Shown here piece after piece: positions 35,001 through 47,286 of a stretch of DNA of 64,000 nucleotides. A program made the translations under genes and the position numbers. The stretch's first letter is position 1. Every line of letters starts with the position of its first letter. The notes beneath the pieces are model-generated. The model made no database searches. It saw only the letters and a list, made by a program, of their open reading frames with translations, and was not told where the DNA came from. The stretch is from Hypoxylon rubiginosum (lineage: Eukaryota; Ascomycota; Sordariomycetes; Xylariales; Hypoxylaceae), in assembly GCA_902806565.1 (NCBI GenBank), contig CADCXA010000006.1, forward strand, positions 1,550,001-1,614,000, read 5' to 3'.

Positions 35001-37925
35001 TTTGGTTCGGATAGAGCAACAATTACCGCTAAGCTACCTAGCACGGCAAAGCGTACTACGCCTCATAGGAGAGTCTACCCAATCTTGTGGAACGTATAGC
35101 GTGGCAGGTTCCATTTGCTCGTTGATAACCAATCAACTAACCCGCTGGCAATATCGTCAGCTTTCACTTTCAGGGGTCATAAGATACACCGTCGGAGTGG
35201 CAAGCCCAAGGCCACAGACCGCTTCAGGATACTAGAAGCTTCTTCGTCCTACCGCTGTTTTAGAATGAGACATTAAGTTGCGTAAATGAGATCTTGGAAC
35301 CAAGTTCTTGCGAGGTAGGTATGCAATAGTCTCCTGCATAGTAAAACATGCCTATCCAACTATGTTCGAGCACAGCTAAATCTCTGCCGGCACGGGACGA
35401 TGTGCAGGTCCAATCAAGCTGCCTTGCTGACCGCATCTCTCAAGATTCACATGATCAGAGACACTAGAGTGGCGATCAGTTGAAGATCATCTTCATTGAG
35501 CTCATGGCTTCGACGATGAGGCTCCGGTTTTAGCGCTCGGTATCGCGCTGTAGTCGTAAACAAGGACGAGAGCAAATTCGACGACGGCTGTTCGTCCGAT
35601 ACTGGGTGGCTGGATCCACCCATTGGGTGTATCGGTACCTGTATCCATAATTGATGCCATGGAGGAAAGAGTAGTCTTAGAACATAAGCCCTCATGACCT
35701 CCTCGCAAGATGCAGCACGGGATCCCAACTATCTCAACATCCAAGAAGTAAAGCCGTGCCGGTGGAATGTTTCATCCTGGCTCTGTGGGCTCGTGCTTGT
35801 CGTACCGAGCCACTCAAAGCGAAATAAATATTCGCCAGACAGCTCCAATAATCTCGATACTGGGGATAAGCCAAGCAGACTTCAGTTATTTCGTAACAGA
35901 AAAGGACCCATCTGGATACCGACGACATGGTTTGAGCACATCCGCAGTTTTCTCCAAAACCATTCGCGAGTGTCGGCAAAACGTGCCGACATCCTACCTT
36001 AAACTGGCAGCAGTTAATATTATAGGTGAAGTGGTGGCTTACCAGCATCCGGTAGTAGGGAAGCGGGTAATTCCTGGTCGCAACCGGCGAGGTTGCTTCC
36101 CGCGAACAGTAAAGTAAGAATGACATTGGTATGGTAGCACTACTGTTCGCATCTGGAGCCTGGGGGCATCTTCAGGCGAAGTCCGCCCTTTGAGCACAGC
36201 AATCACATGTGTTCATTTGGAAGCGTTTAGCTAAACGCTTATGAGAGATCGGGAGCTCAAACGAGGCTAAGGCTAAGGGCCGAACTATTTGATTATCAGC
36301 TGAGTTCATTGTGCGTGTCATACAATACGAGCTCTAACGAACCAAGACGCATATCTTCCATTCCTATACTACCATGCCAAGCCATTGGGAAATGTCTTTG
36401 ATGATATTCGACGGAATTCGGCCTCTCGGGCACGATCGTCCAAGACATGCAAGTCTCTGGTCCAGTACCGAAATGTATAGAACGTTGAATGATTCTCCGT
36501 AGGCACGCCTCCTCGCTTCCTTTAATCAATAGACGGCTGCGAGCAACCTATTAAGTTAGAGGGGAAGAAACCCGAATCTTCCACGTGTTTCCCTAGCTAG
36601 ATAGGTACTTAAGGCACAAGATTGGGCTTGTTGGGCTTTCGGCTTTCTTTGCCCATCTAGCAGCATCTTCCGATGTATCAGTATCAATCTCGAGTTGTAT
36701 TCCGCCCCCAGGGCGGCACGTCGACGAACTCATATGCAAAGCTACCCATGAGCCTAAGGCTAACGCTGTTAGGCGCCACAAGACACATGACGCCAAAGAC
36801 TCGTTTTGCCATTAGGAATCGACGTGTTGTCGCTCAATTTAACTACCGGGTACTAAGAATGGATTTTGACTGACTGCTGAAGCTGCTAGACAAAAGTGAC
36901 TTCGACGCTCGTGTCGATGCAAAGAACGACTGAATCAAGAAGTCTGGTCAAAGATGTGAGAAAACCCCTCAAGACACGAAGGCATCAAGGGGATCAGGGG
37001 GAGAAGCAGGCTACTTGTGGGGTCCAAATGATGGGTAATTACAGCCAGCATGGCGTATGAGCCACCTGCAATGCGGCTCAGTCTAATCCACCTACATGTA
37101 ACATTATCCATTATGGGCCACTACCTCGGCCATCTACATGCAGATAGCCAGATAGGTACCAAGGTGGGTTTGGAGTCGTAGCGGGATCGGATCCCGACTT
37201 TGGGATTGTTGAGCCGCATGAGGAAAAAAAAAGGAGAGGTTGGTAAACAAGCCAAGAATATTTAGGGTGAAAATTATCAAGGTACCTGGCAGGAGAGTAG
37301 ACTCGTGACCAAGTGAATAGGCGAGGTAAGAGGTACGTACTGTATACACTAAAACCCCCCTCCCCGGTCGAAACCATGTAAAGTGAGGCTCTATGTGGGA
37401 CCGGAGTTACACGAATGATACAATAGAGAACTCAGGTAGGTAAGAACGGAGAAGATAGGAAGGCGAGACGAAATAGAAGAGGGAAAAAAATAAATTGCAT
37501 CTCTAGATCGTGTCACGCTACGTACATAATTTTCCTTCAAATGAGGTCGTATAGTGTTTTCGGCGGCCGATACCCTCCCATCCCGCACAGCTAGACATTG
37601 TCATCCCGACACTACATACACATTTGACTTAGTGCCCAATTTACCAGTTGTTCTCCGTTCTCACGAGATGCATCTGCAATGCTGGCGCAACGAGGCTGCC
37701 CGCGTAGCATCGATCTACAACCCAGGGACTCCAGAGAGGCTCAGAGCCTTATCTACCTGGTACCTACAGGCTACATACCTCAACGCCCATGGCCAAGACA
37801 AGCGTCAATGATGCGGCCATATCCGCAACTCCGCCGAGGTTACTAATACCTGTGTCTAACTTCCTTGGAGTACTGGCCCATGGGCGTCATATCACTGATT
37901 CAATACCTCTTTGTTGAAGTACACG
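32028..37925. other. Long stretch (5.9 kb) without a recognisable gene
   Basis: No open frame longer than about 130 codons is seen, and none carries a known motif. Several segments (32400-32560, 33600-33700) are AT-rich. The first part probably holds the promoter of the J-protein gene, and the last 300 bases the leader of the F-box gene. A frame at 35767-36117 is open but has no recognisable features. I see no tRNA, rRNA or intact transposon. Confidence 0.45.
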
Positions 37926-40186
37926 ATGAACAAACAGGGTTCGCCAGGGCCATCATCGCCTGGTCTAGTTACCCAGTTTTCTTCGCCCAACGCTGCTATA
38001 CTGGCTCCTCTAGGGTTCGTGTGGACATCGGGGAGCCAGTTGATTTCACCGCGAAGGACCCCGGGGTTGCAGCGTCTACCTTATGAAATAATGGCGTACA
38101 TAGTCAAATACTTAGACATAGATGAAATCTTCGATCTGTCGCTATGCTGTCATCACTTTCAGTACTTGGTGAGAGAGGAAAGCTTCTGCAAGGCAATCAT
38201 CACTGTAAGTCGTCTCAAAAATCTATGTACCCTGCGCGCAATACGCGCCATACCCACACCCACATCGCTGACGATTCTCCAAAGGCCAAAGCGTCTTATA
38301 CAGTAGAAGCAAAGGAAGCGGAGCGCACCGGCAAGTTCTCACGTGCCCTCCGCCGGGTGGCAAAGAGACATCAAGCACTCTCCCAAGCATCTCCGTATGT
38401 GTTAGGCATTGTTGGCCTAGCTGACTCTTATGAGTATATTCACGGGATACTGTGTTACATCGTTGAATCGCGACCCAGGCGATGGTTACGCATTCTTGAC
38501 CTCCACGGTTCAGCAGGGTGCGAGCTCGTCATAGATATCCCAACCCTGATTCGTGAGGCCGTGCCAAGGTCGGCGAAGAGCCGTAAATATAAGTTCCGGA
38601 TCTTGTATCATGCAAATGGTATCACATCATGCTTATTCTCGTTCGCGTTGCCAGACACGGAGAATTGGCTCCTGATTTTCAAGGCCGAGGAGCAGCGAAT
38701 CGTAACCAAGGTCCAGTTAGAGTCTACGGCTAAGATATTCGTACGGAATAATAAAGACTATCTATACTATGGTACACACTCAGAGGAGGGTGCCGACGGA
38801 TTTAGGAAATGGGTTCTCACAGGATTCAGGATTGACGACTCCTTTTGGTTTCCTCAGAAGATCCATTTAACAAATCTGGTTGGCTACGATATTGGCTCCA
38901 CCGTCTGTTTCGAAATCATTGACGACTACTTCTACGGGCTCTCCAATCAGACGGATTTCGAGATCAGAGAGACAAACTGGACATCCTATTACCACTGCTT
39001 CCGCTTCCGCCTTGACGAACCAGATCTCAAGAAGACCCAAGTCATGGACCGAAACAAGAGCTGGAGGAGGCAACATGCCGAAGGACCTATCGATGACCGG
39101 TGGGGCTTCCTTAAGCTAGAGAGAGACCAATCTTCTGGTAGACTGCATATTATCGAGTCCCGCAAAGAATGGCTTACGGGGCAGAGCGGTAATCGACGGA
39201 CTTACTATAGCACGAAGGTTATCTTCGACCCGGAGTTAGATATGTCGGAAGAAGTGGGTAGCGATACGGAGCCCTCAACCGCCGACGGTAGCACCAACGC
39301 CAGCATCAGTACCACAGCTACAACTACGACTACAATAACAACCAACGCCATTGGACGTTTAGCATTCAATCCCATTGGACATTTGGACAGACCCGCTATC
39401 ATAGTCCCACGATTTCGTGCCTTGGAAAATGTACATCAAGGAGACGATAGCTCGATGTTAAAACTATTCACGCGCAGCCAAACCCACCAACGCGCTTATG
39501 AACTGTGCTGCAGTACGTTTTGGGATTTGGTCGATGACCCTCCAAGCACATCATCTAGCTCTCGACGTTTACGCATAAGGACCGGATACAGGAAAAATAG
39601 TCCCGTCTCGTTCTCCAGATGTACTACAGAACTTAGCTACGAACCAAAACTCGAGGAGGAAAACCGACAGCAATACCAACCCAACAAGATCTACTTCTGG
39701 CCCCCAGAGCAGGACCCGTTAAACCGGAACCCGTTTTTAGATAAGATATACGAGATACTTAACCCCCCTGGCTACCTGGGCACTGTCGACGCCCGCAGCG
39801 ACGAACGCTCGTTGGTCTACGCAACCGGTGAGGACGCGAACGGGTTGAAAGTGCTGGTCTACGTCAGTTTCGACCCAGCGGCTAGGCTCGCCGGCATGCT
39901 GCGCGAGGACTACATCCTGGGAGAGCGGGCGGCTGGGGACGGTCACAGCCCGGAAGCAAGGGCGGGCGATATCACACAGCATTTTGGGGACTGCATCGCC
40001 GAAGGCAAGGGCAAGGAGAAGGTCATTGGTAGCCATTCTCGGCAGGCTTTACCCTTTTACGTTTCAGATACGCCATCATCTATGCATACCATAATGCCTC
40101 CTCCCGAGGGGAGTAGGCCTTGGGCTTGGTCGGAGAAGGCCATGTATCAGGACCTAACGGGGAAGAAGTTCACCTTTGCTCGCTGA
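37926..40186 (+). CDS. F-box protein of a fungal-specific family
   Basis: Exons 37926-38204 and 38285-40186 give 726 residues. The intron (GTAAGT donor, CCAAAG acceptor) is placed so that CKAIIT continues with AKASYTVEAKEAERTGKF, as in related mould proteins. The F-box is at about residues 57-100 (LQRLPYEIMAYIVKYLDIDEI and on to the Phe-Gln-Tyr-Leu turn). The large C-terminal part contains IFVRNNKDYLYYGTHSEEG, GSTVCFEI, FYGLSNQT and RRQHAEGPIDDRW, blocks I recognise from a widespread uncharacterised family of Pezizomycotina F-box proteins. A Thr-rich run (TTATTTTTITT) divides this part in two. F-box proteins join SCF ubiquitin ligases through Skp1; the target here is unknown. Confidence 0.85.
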
Positions 40187-40783
40187 GACCTCCGACTGGA
40201 CCCGATGCACGTAACATACCTCTTTTCTTGCTTGGCCGCATAGAATTCAACATAGAGCCGGGCTACACTAGGCGTAAACGACTGTCTGTTTTTGGAAAGG
40301 GAGTGAGCCTTGCCTTCCTTGCCTTCCTTGCCTAACCCCCGTGTCCAAGAAGTGACAGCTCGGATCCTGACACTATTAGTACCTTATCACCTACATATTC
40401 CGTCTCTCATACCTAATAGAAATATTCTGATTTGGCTTCGTATTAGCGAAACTTATTGTCGTGAGCATCGTATACTACGTTGTATTGTCGAACATTGAGA
40501 TGATAAAGCGACCTCGGGGCGGCTGTGTGGACCTCAGGTAGCGTAGCCTCGAATCAATCCCTGTATCTCTGCACTGTCTGCATGCAGTTTTCGCCCTGCT
40601 TCTATGTGAAAAGCAGGTCAGCGATGCTACCCCCCGTTTTCTCTGTGACCAGTCTGCCAGTTTGGTAATGCTGCCCATGGGGAGACCCCAACATCTATAT
40701 CCGTTGGGTTTCCGATAGGCTTACGGCCTACCTAACTTGATCATAACCATCTGCTTACTGTCTATGCTGCTACGACCCTTTTA

Positions 40784-41090
40784 TTGAACATATGGCCCCC
40801 TCCGCCAGGTTCGTCACGGACTATAACCGAGATCATCGTGCAGACATTCTTTTGGACCCCATCTCCACCGGCAAACATCGTCACATACTTCCCCATCTTG
40901 GTTCGGCTGCCTGCCGAAGTGCAGAAACCCGTATACTCCGCAGATCACCCGCAGACATTGAATGCATCAGATCCATCCGGGCAATCCCGATCAATTTGGA
41001 GTCGGACAAGACGGGATTCCAGATGAGGCCGGCATACTATCTATCAATGAGCTAGTTATTAAGATCTCCTGTGACCCGAAATCCAACGGT
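40784..41090 (+). pseudogene. Coding-like relic broken by frameshifts
   Basis: Three frames take turns in looking protein-like: FPILVRLPAEVQKPVYSADH in frame 2, MAPSARFVTDYNRDHRADIL in frame 1, and a third frame from the ATG at about 40960 with NPDQFGVGQDGIPDEAGILS then INELVIKISCDPKSNGP before a stop. LVRLPAEV resembles the start of many fungal F-box-like or DUF proteins. No frame is complete, so at most this is a decayed gene fragment. Confidence 0.18.
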
Positions 41091-41821
41091 CCCTGATGGG
41101 CATGCTCTCGGCTGTCGTTGAGCTATTACGTCTCTCTTACGAGAAAAATGGCTCATGGGTCTCAGCCATATTCTCGTGTTAATTCGCTGCCTCGTATCGA
41201 AATTCAAATTGTGGCTTAAAATCGTCGAGTATACGATTAATATATCTCCTGAGGAGAGGAGTTGGGGTCCGATCTTGCCTCACGACATTAAGCGCCTTAC
41301 CAGACACCATCTATGCAATTATTTAAACACTCGAGTTCTCACAAGCTAGGCATCCATACGACCATGGGCAGCATACTCGCCAGCGGTTATTATATTCAGA
41401 TGACGGTATCGTGGCCGAAAATATCCCAGCCTGCCCCTTTATTCTAGGCCCCTTTAATGATGTCATGGAAAGCCATGCCAGCAAACATCTAGGAAAAGCA
41501 TTTTCGACTCGCATCAATTTAGGATTCAACGCACCAGGCATCAAATGAGAGACTCTAGTCCGCGGTAAGGAACCCTATTACCGTTATTGTCGTCCTATCA
41601 TATTCAGTCCTGACCAAATTGTTACATACCTAACTAGAGCTGATTTAGGTACCTAATTAACCATAAGCAACTCCCATATGAAATATATACAACTATATGG
41701 TAAAAAGGGGTTAACTTGGCATAATATGGCTTTCAGATGGCTCGGCTTTAAATATTTGCGATTAGCCTAGAGCTGCAATACGTGCGGCAAACGATTCACG
41801 GATGCTCTCATCAACCTCTAG

Positions 41822-41848
41822 CTACCTACCTACCTACCTACCTACCTA
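41822..41848. repeat. CTAC microsatellite
   Basis: Six perfect CTAC units followed by one imperfect unit. This is a simple tetranucleotide repeat with no function implied. Confidence 0.9.
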
Positions 41849-42991
41849 TGTACCTACAAGTAACCAGATTTACTTGTTTTATAATTTTCATTTTCTTTAC
41901 ACGAGGATGATATGCTCGTAAGTGCCCAAGTCGATAGCATAAATAAGCCCTCGAAGCTTCAAATCCAGAATACCACCAAATCAACAGAGAATGAATACGT
42001 GATTAAGATACTGGAAGATTCGTTTTGATTTGTAGGTTCTTATCACATACTCCATGAATCTCGCCATTTGACTGACGAGGCTGAAGGTTACTCGTAGATA
42101 CTCGTGTGAAAATAGACCATTAGATCGTCCCCGCAGTCTATCACGATATCTAGAGACGTCTAGAGACCCCTTCGATCCCGGTCAATCCTAGCTGTCTACA
42201 TAGTTGGTTCAAATAATTAAGCGGTTGCTTGTTTATCTTGGGGGTGACCATGAATACTCTTTCTATTGACTCGGTCTGTTGTTCTGTTGTCAGTGATACT
42301 GTTCCATCTCGTTGCAAAAGTTAAGGAAGAGGGACTATTTCTGAAGAATCACGGAATGCCAAAGTTCAACCTAATGGAGATATCTCGTGCTGTTTATCAC
42401 GTGGATTGGTTTTCATGCGCAACAATGTCGCCGCAACCTCGTGGGTGCTGAGCTCTGTTCGCCGGTCGAGTTGAACAGAGAGCTACTATGTACTCAGCTC
42501 AGGGGCAGAGGGGGCATGACACAGGGGTAGCACAAAGGGGGGGCTTTGGGGGTACCGGTAACACACACAGAGAGAGTGAAAGTGGGCGAGTGTGGGGGGA
42601 TAAACCAAACATTCGATGCTTCCCCTTTTGTGGCTCAGAGCTTTTGAGAACGATTGGACGAGGGTCGTCAATTAGAGAACCCTGAGAAAAAACACAACAG
42701 GCGAGGGGTCATTTTTAATCTCAGTTGGGTTTAGCTGGGAAAAAGGTCTTGGAGAACTAACCTTGCTACCACGTACTTACAACGCCACACTCAGGCTTGT
42801 AGGCTTGGGAGTACCTGGCAAGCGAGAGACAGAGACAGGCATCTACACCGCAAATATGGAGATGTGCGATTGTTGAAACCCCTTTACTGACTAGTTTCTC
42901 TCTCTCTCTCAACCACAATCGTTTCCTGTCTTTCGTTTTTTTCTTCCTTGCTTGCTTAGAGGTGGGAAAATAATAAAACAGAAGCGAGAAA

Positions 42992-44285
42992 ATGGCACCG
43001 TCAATAGCTTCCACTACGACGAGCGTCCCCGAGGCGCCCAAGCTGATCCGCCTCAATGGTAAAGGCGGGGAGGAGGAGAATCACGCTCGAGATGCTACTA
43101 CTATGTCTTCCGACCTCGAACGAGACCCCATCGAGGTCAAATATCGCGACTTCTTCTGGACGTATACAGAAGAGCCGCATCGGACTAGACGCCTGGCGAT
43201 CATCAAGGCGCATCCCGAGGTAAGTGCAAAAAGCACCCTTTTGCGCTTCTAGCAACCATTTGCTAGCTACACCAGCACCCGCTAACACCATCTCTTCCCT
43301 CCAGGTAACCAAGCTCTGCGGTCCCGAACCCCTCACCAAGTACGTCGTCCTCGGCGTCGTCGCGCTGCAGATCCTATGCGCCTACACCCTACGCAACACC
43401 CCCTTCTTCTCGGCCCCTTACTGGCTGCTCGCGTACGTGGTGGGCGCGACGGCGAACCAGAACCTGTTCCTCGCGATCCACGAGATCAGCCACAACCTCG
43501 CCTTCCGGTCCCCCCTCGCGAACCGGCTCTTCGCCATCGTCGCCAACCTGCCCATCGGCGCCCCCTACAGCGCCTCCTTCCGCCCCTACCACCTCACCCA
43601 CCACAAGTCCCTCGGCGTCGACGGCCTCGACACCGACCTGCCCACCGCCCTCGAGGCCCTCTTCCTCGACTCCGTCCTCGGCAAGGCCTTCTTCTGCACC
43701 TTCCAGATCTTCTTCTACGCCGTGCGGCCCATGTGCGTCTACCGCGTCCCCTTCACCTGGGTCTCGGCCGCCAACGTCGCCGCCCAGGTCGCCTTCGACG
43801 TGGCAATCCTCAAGACGCTGGGAGGCGGGTCCCTGCTGTACTTCCTCCTGTCGTCCTTCCTCGCCGGCAGCCTGCACCCGCTCGCCGGCCACTTCATCGC
43901 CGAGCACTACGTCTACGCCGCCGTGACCCCGTCCCAGGCCGACCCGGCCAACCGCCTGCCCGTGCCCGAGACGTACTCGTACTACGGCCCCCTCAACCTG
44001 CTCACCTACAACGTCGGCCTCCACAACGAGCACCACGACTTCCCCGCCGTCCCCTGGACCCGCCTGCCCCGGCTCCACGAGGTCGCCCGCGAGTTCTACG
44101 ACGAGCTCCCCCGCCACGAGAGCTGGGTCTACGTCATCTGGCGCTTCATCTTCGACGAGAACGTCGGCATCCGCTGCCGCGTCAAGCGCAAGGAAGGGGG
44201 TCGCCTTGTTGGCCAGAAGACGACGGTTGCAGCTACCCCTATTGCCCCTGCTGCCGCTTGGGAGGAGGGCGAGATCGAAGCGTAA
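42992..44285 (+). CDS. Sphingolipid delta-4 desaturase
   Basis: Exons 42992-43219 and 43305-44285 give 402 residues. The N-terminal lipid-desaturase signature RDFFWTYTEEPHRTRR is present. The three His boxes that bind the di-iron centre are HEISHN (about residue 135), HLTHHK (about 172) and HNEHHD (about 316). Hydrophobic segments between them fit an ER multi-pass enzyme. It introduces the delta-4 double bond into dihydroceramide, a step on the way to fungal glucosylceramides. The second exon is very GC-rich, which creates 300-codon shadow frames on both strands; the His boxes settle which frame is real. The residues after about 365 (TTVAATPIAPAAAWEEGEIEA) are low complexity. Confidence 0.95.
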
Positions 44286-45020
44286 AGGAAAATTTCTTTT
44301 TGGAAGCTGCGAAACAAGATAAGGTGCGCACGCGGTAGCAGTGCGAGATATCTTATCTAATGGAGAAGAAAACAATTGTATATACTGAATATACATAGAC
44401 CACTTGTCCGGGTAATGGTTTGGCGTTCTTGACTTATGAGGATAGAGATAGCGGCTCGTTTTGCGCCTCCCAGTTGTAGATCTTTTAGGAGATCAAAAGC
44501 TAATGTGTATATCGTGGGCATGCGACGCGGGTACGGGTAGATCAGGATCAGATCCAAGGTGCGAACTGAGGCCCCTGAGGCGATCTTATATGTGATAGCT
44601 ACCTAACCTATAGTCGTGCTTCTAGAGCACGGCTTAACCATAATAGTCCAAAATGAACATCTCACGATACTTAATAATATGAACAACGAAGATGATCATG
44701 CAAATATATATCAGAATGCTCATACCTCAACGGCTAGCAGTCAATAACAAAAGGGAATACATGCTAAAGTACAGAAGTACACCGTGTTTTGCCTCAACGA
44801 AGGTCAGCTTAGATCCTTCGTTTCACTTCCATCCGACTCATATGGGGGAGCCCAACTACTCAACGGCTCCCCTATTATTCTTCTTCCATTCCGGATTAGT
44901 CTTCTTCTCTCGCACTGCTTCTACCTAGCTCAGGACTCGTCTACTAGCGACTCGACCGTAACTAGTCTTCTTTGGGGTCTGCTCTGACAACGTCCGCAAA
45001 AAGTGAAACATTATCGTAAC
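44286..45020. other. Convergent 3' region
   Basis: Spacer between the tails of the desaturase and VAP genes. It is AT-rich and probably contains both 3' untranslated regions. One CAATTG site occurs here. Nothing else is recognised. Confidence 0.4.
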
Positions 45021-46215
45021 CTAGAAGAATAGGTAGGCGAGCATGAAGCTCAGGAAACAGAGAATTGCGGCAAACTTGATTGGTACACCTTCAGTGCCCG
45101 CTCGTGCCGTCTGAGCTAGCTCAGCAGGCTTGGAGCTCGGCTTATCAGCTGTGCTCGTGGTCTTTCGTTGCCGTAGTCCTTCCGAGTCCTGCTTTAGTTG
45201 CGCGATCACCTTCTCGGCCTGGATAAGTTGTTGCTTTAATTCCTCAGGAGTCGGGTCGCTACTCTGGGTGATAGAGATGGCCGCTGCACCCGACGTCGAC
45301 CCAATTTCTTCGCGCTTGACTTCCTTCTCATCCGAAGACGACTTAGGCTCTGCATTGCTACCCGAGTATTCGGCGGGAGAGGAGTAGGCAGGGGGGGCCA
45401 TATCAGGTGTCGCTTGGACCTACAAAACTGTTAGTGTACCGAGAACGTCACTGCGTAACATAAGGGAACTTACGCCGTTGGCCGTTGTAGCCTTAACGGG
45501 TGTCTCGAGGAGGCTAGTGCCTGAAGGACCGGAGGGAGGTAGGAAAACGACGCGAATCTTCTTCTCCTGTATCGCAGACTTCTCAATAGAATCCCACTAG
45601 TGGTCCAGTTAGTTTGTCGCTCGGGTAAAAAGGCGCCCTAGTAATATTTGTGCTCACAATAGATGCGAGATTGGCAAACTCCATGTCTCCCGAGATAGGG
45701 ACAGACTGGACTAAGAACTTGTCTCGGCATTTCGTGTCTGGAGGAGGCTCTTGCTTCATGGCTTGGAGGATTACTGTGGTATGTTAGCAGAGGAATGCGC
45801 AGCACGTTCCGGTAACGCGCACCTGAAACTTCAACCTCCTTGCCAGGCTCGACCCGACCAGAGTTGGGCCTGACACAGTACCTTCAACGGAAAATATGAT
45901 TAGTATTCGAATGATAGATTTTCGGGGTTACGAGGGTTGGAGAGGGAGGCATACTGCTTCGGCGCGGTGGTTTTGACCTGTGATTCATTAGCCGACGTGA
46001 TCGAAGAGAGCGCGGATAATTGCAAGCTATGTAGCATACCTTAAAAGCGACGGGTTGGGGGCTATGGTTTTTAATCCGCAGTACTTCCAATACCTCGGTC
46101 GTGAAAGGTCCTATAATAAACCCATGAGTATATGTGAAGCCAATAATATGGTGGTAAATCGAAGTTGTGACGTACGGCGGAAGCCGAGCTCCTGAGGATC
46201 GATCTCGACGGACAT
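45021..46215 (-). CDS. SCS2: VAMP-associated protein (VAP/Scs2), ER contact-site protein
   Basis: Seven exons (46215-46176, 46110-46040, 45977-45955, 45881-45823, 45773-45658, 45596-45474, 45419-45021) join in phase to give 276 residues. The N-terminal MSP domain shows ELGFRRPFTTEV, LRIKNHSPQPVAFKVKTTAP, YCVRPNSGRVEPG and KCRDKFLVQSVPI. This is the immunoglobulin-like fold that binds FFAT motifs of lipid-transfer proteins. A variable linker is followed by a coiled coil (PEELKQQLIQAEKVIAQLKQ). The single C-terminal membrane anchor is IKFAAILCFLSFMLAYLFF. It is a tail-anchored ER protein that tethers ER to plasma membrane and other organelles. Exon 3 is only 23 bases; its removal would break the MSP core, so I trust it. 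Confidence 0.93.
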
Positions 46216-47286
46216 TTCGGCAGTATCTACGAGAATGAGTCCACCAGGTATGATGTGGGATCGATGCGGTGGTATGAAGTGCTACTACTATAGTATACTA
46301 CAGTAGGTTTGTAGGCGCCGAAAGGTGTTGAGGTGGTTGAGGTGTCGAGTTGTCGGGGCGGCCGGTGCGATCGCAAGCTTGATTAACTTGGTAGGGGGTT
46401 ACTTGGCAGGAAAATGTATCGATGAAGAAACTCGGCGTCAGCTGTAGCTCAAATCTGCAATAGAATGGAAGTTTGCGAGGTATGGGATGGTGGCAATTAA
46501 AAAAAAAAGTTTGCTTATTAACTGTAGTGCACCACCGGTGATTAAGGAAGAGTTGAAGATAGAAATTTGGCCAAGATTGGGACAAAGGGTATGAACGATG
46601 GTGTTGTCGACATCACACATCACCTGCAATATTAATGGCCCCGTCTGCCCTGTCCGGTTGTCTGGGAGCCCTGGCTGCTGCGGATACGTATTCGCTCATA
46701 GGGTGGGCTCCTACGGAATGATGGAGCTTAGCGCGAATTACCTAGTAGCACCTTAGGCAGGTTAATTACCAAGGTACAGTGCCACATACAGCGAATACAC
46801 CAATCATATCCACGGATTTCCCCTAAGCTCGGGAACATGCTAGTAGCGAGACATGTGCCAGTGGGTGCAGATGCTTATATGCAGATGATTATATAACAAA
46901 TAAGGGTATAGGTACCTTGGTTTGTGCAAATTTCAGACAGAGGAATCAGGTTAGAAGGTACCTGTACATTCATCCCCTAAGCTACAGAAGCTACAGACGC
47001 TACAGACGCTGCATGCCTATTAGGTACCTGAGATATTGTTTGAGGTGGTTTGAGGCAACTTAGAATGACGTGCCACTAAAAAGCTCATTCGTATGTAATC
47101 GCAGCCTCTATTGCATCTTTGATACTTTTTATAATTCAACTCCCGAATTCCAAAGGTAGCTAAATATAAATTTCTACGTTGATCCGAGACCAGTTATCAC
47201 TAACCATCCTTATACTCCAGTTCTTTTCCACCAAACGGGTCGTTCCACATCTTCATTTCAAGCCCAATCTTCACCACCATATCAAC
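46216..47286. other. Divergent promoter region, VAP and UBX genes
   Basis: The flanking genes point away from each other, so this 1.07 kb holds both promoters. A short tandem of GCTACAGAC units lies near 46980-47010. No gene is recognised. Confidence 0.4.

Larger units (their letters stand above)
40187..42991. other. Intergenic region, 2.8 kb, with microsatellite and a coding-like relic
   Basis: It contains a short CCTTGCCTT tandem at about 40312-40333, the coding-like segment 40784-41090 listed separately, and a CTAC microsatellite at 41822-41848. The last 100 bases, with CT repeats at about 42897-42912, are probably the desaturase 5' leader. Confidence 0.4.

Noticed and set aside
43376..44396. 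Open frames of 320-335 codons overlapping the desaturase on both strands
   Set aside because: They lie wholly within the GC-rich second exon. They are Arg/Pro- or Gly/Val/Glu-rich, as expected of shadow frames, while the His boxes identify the true frame.
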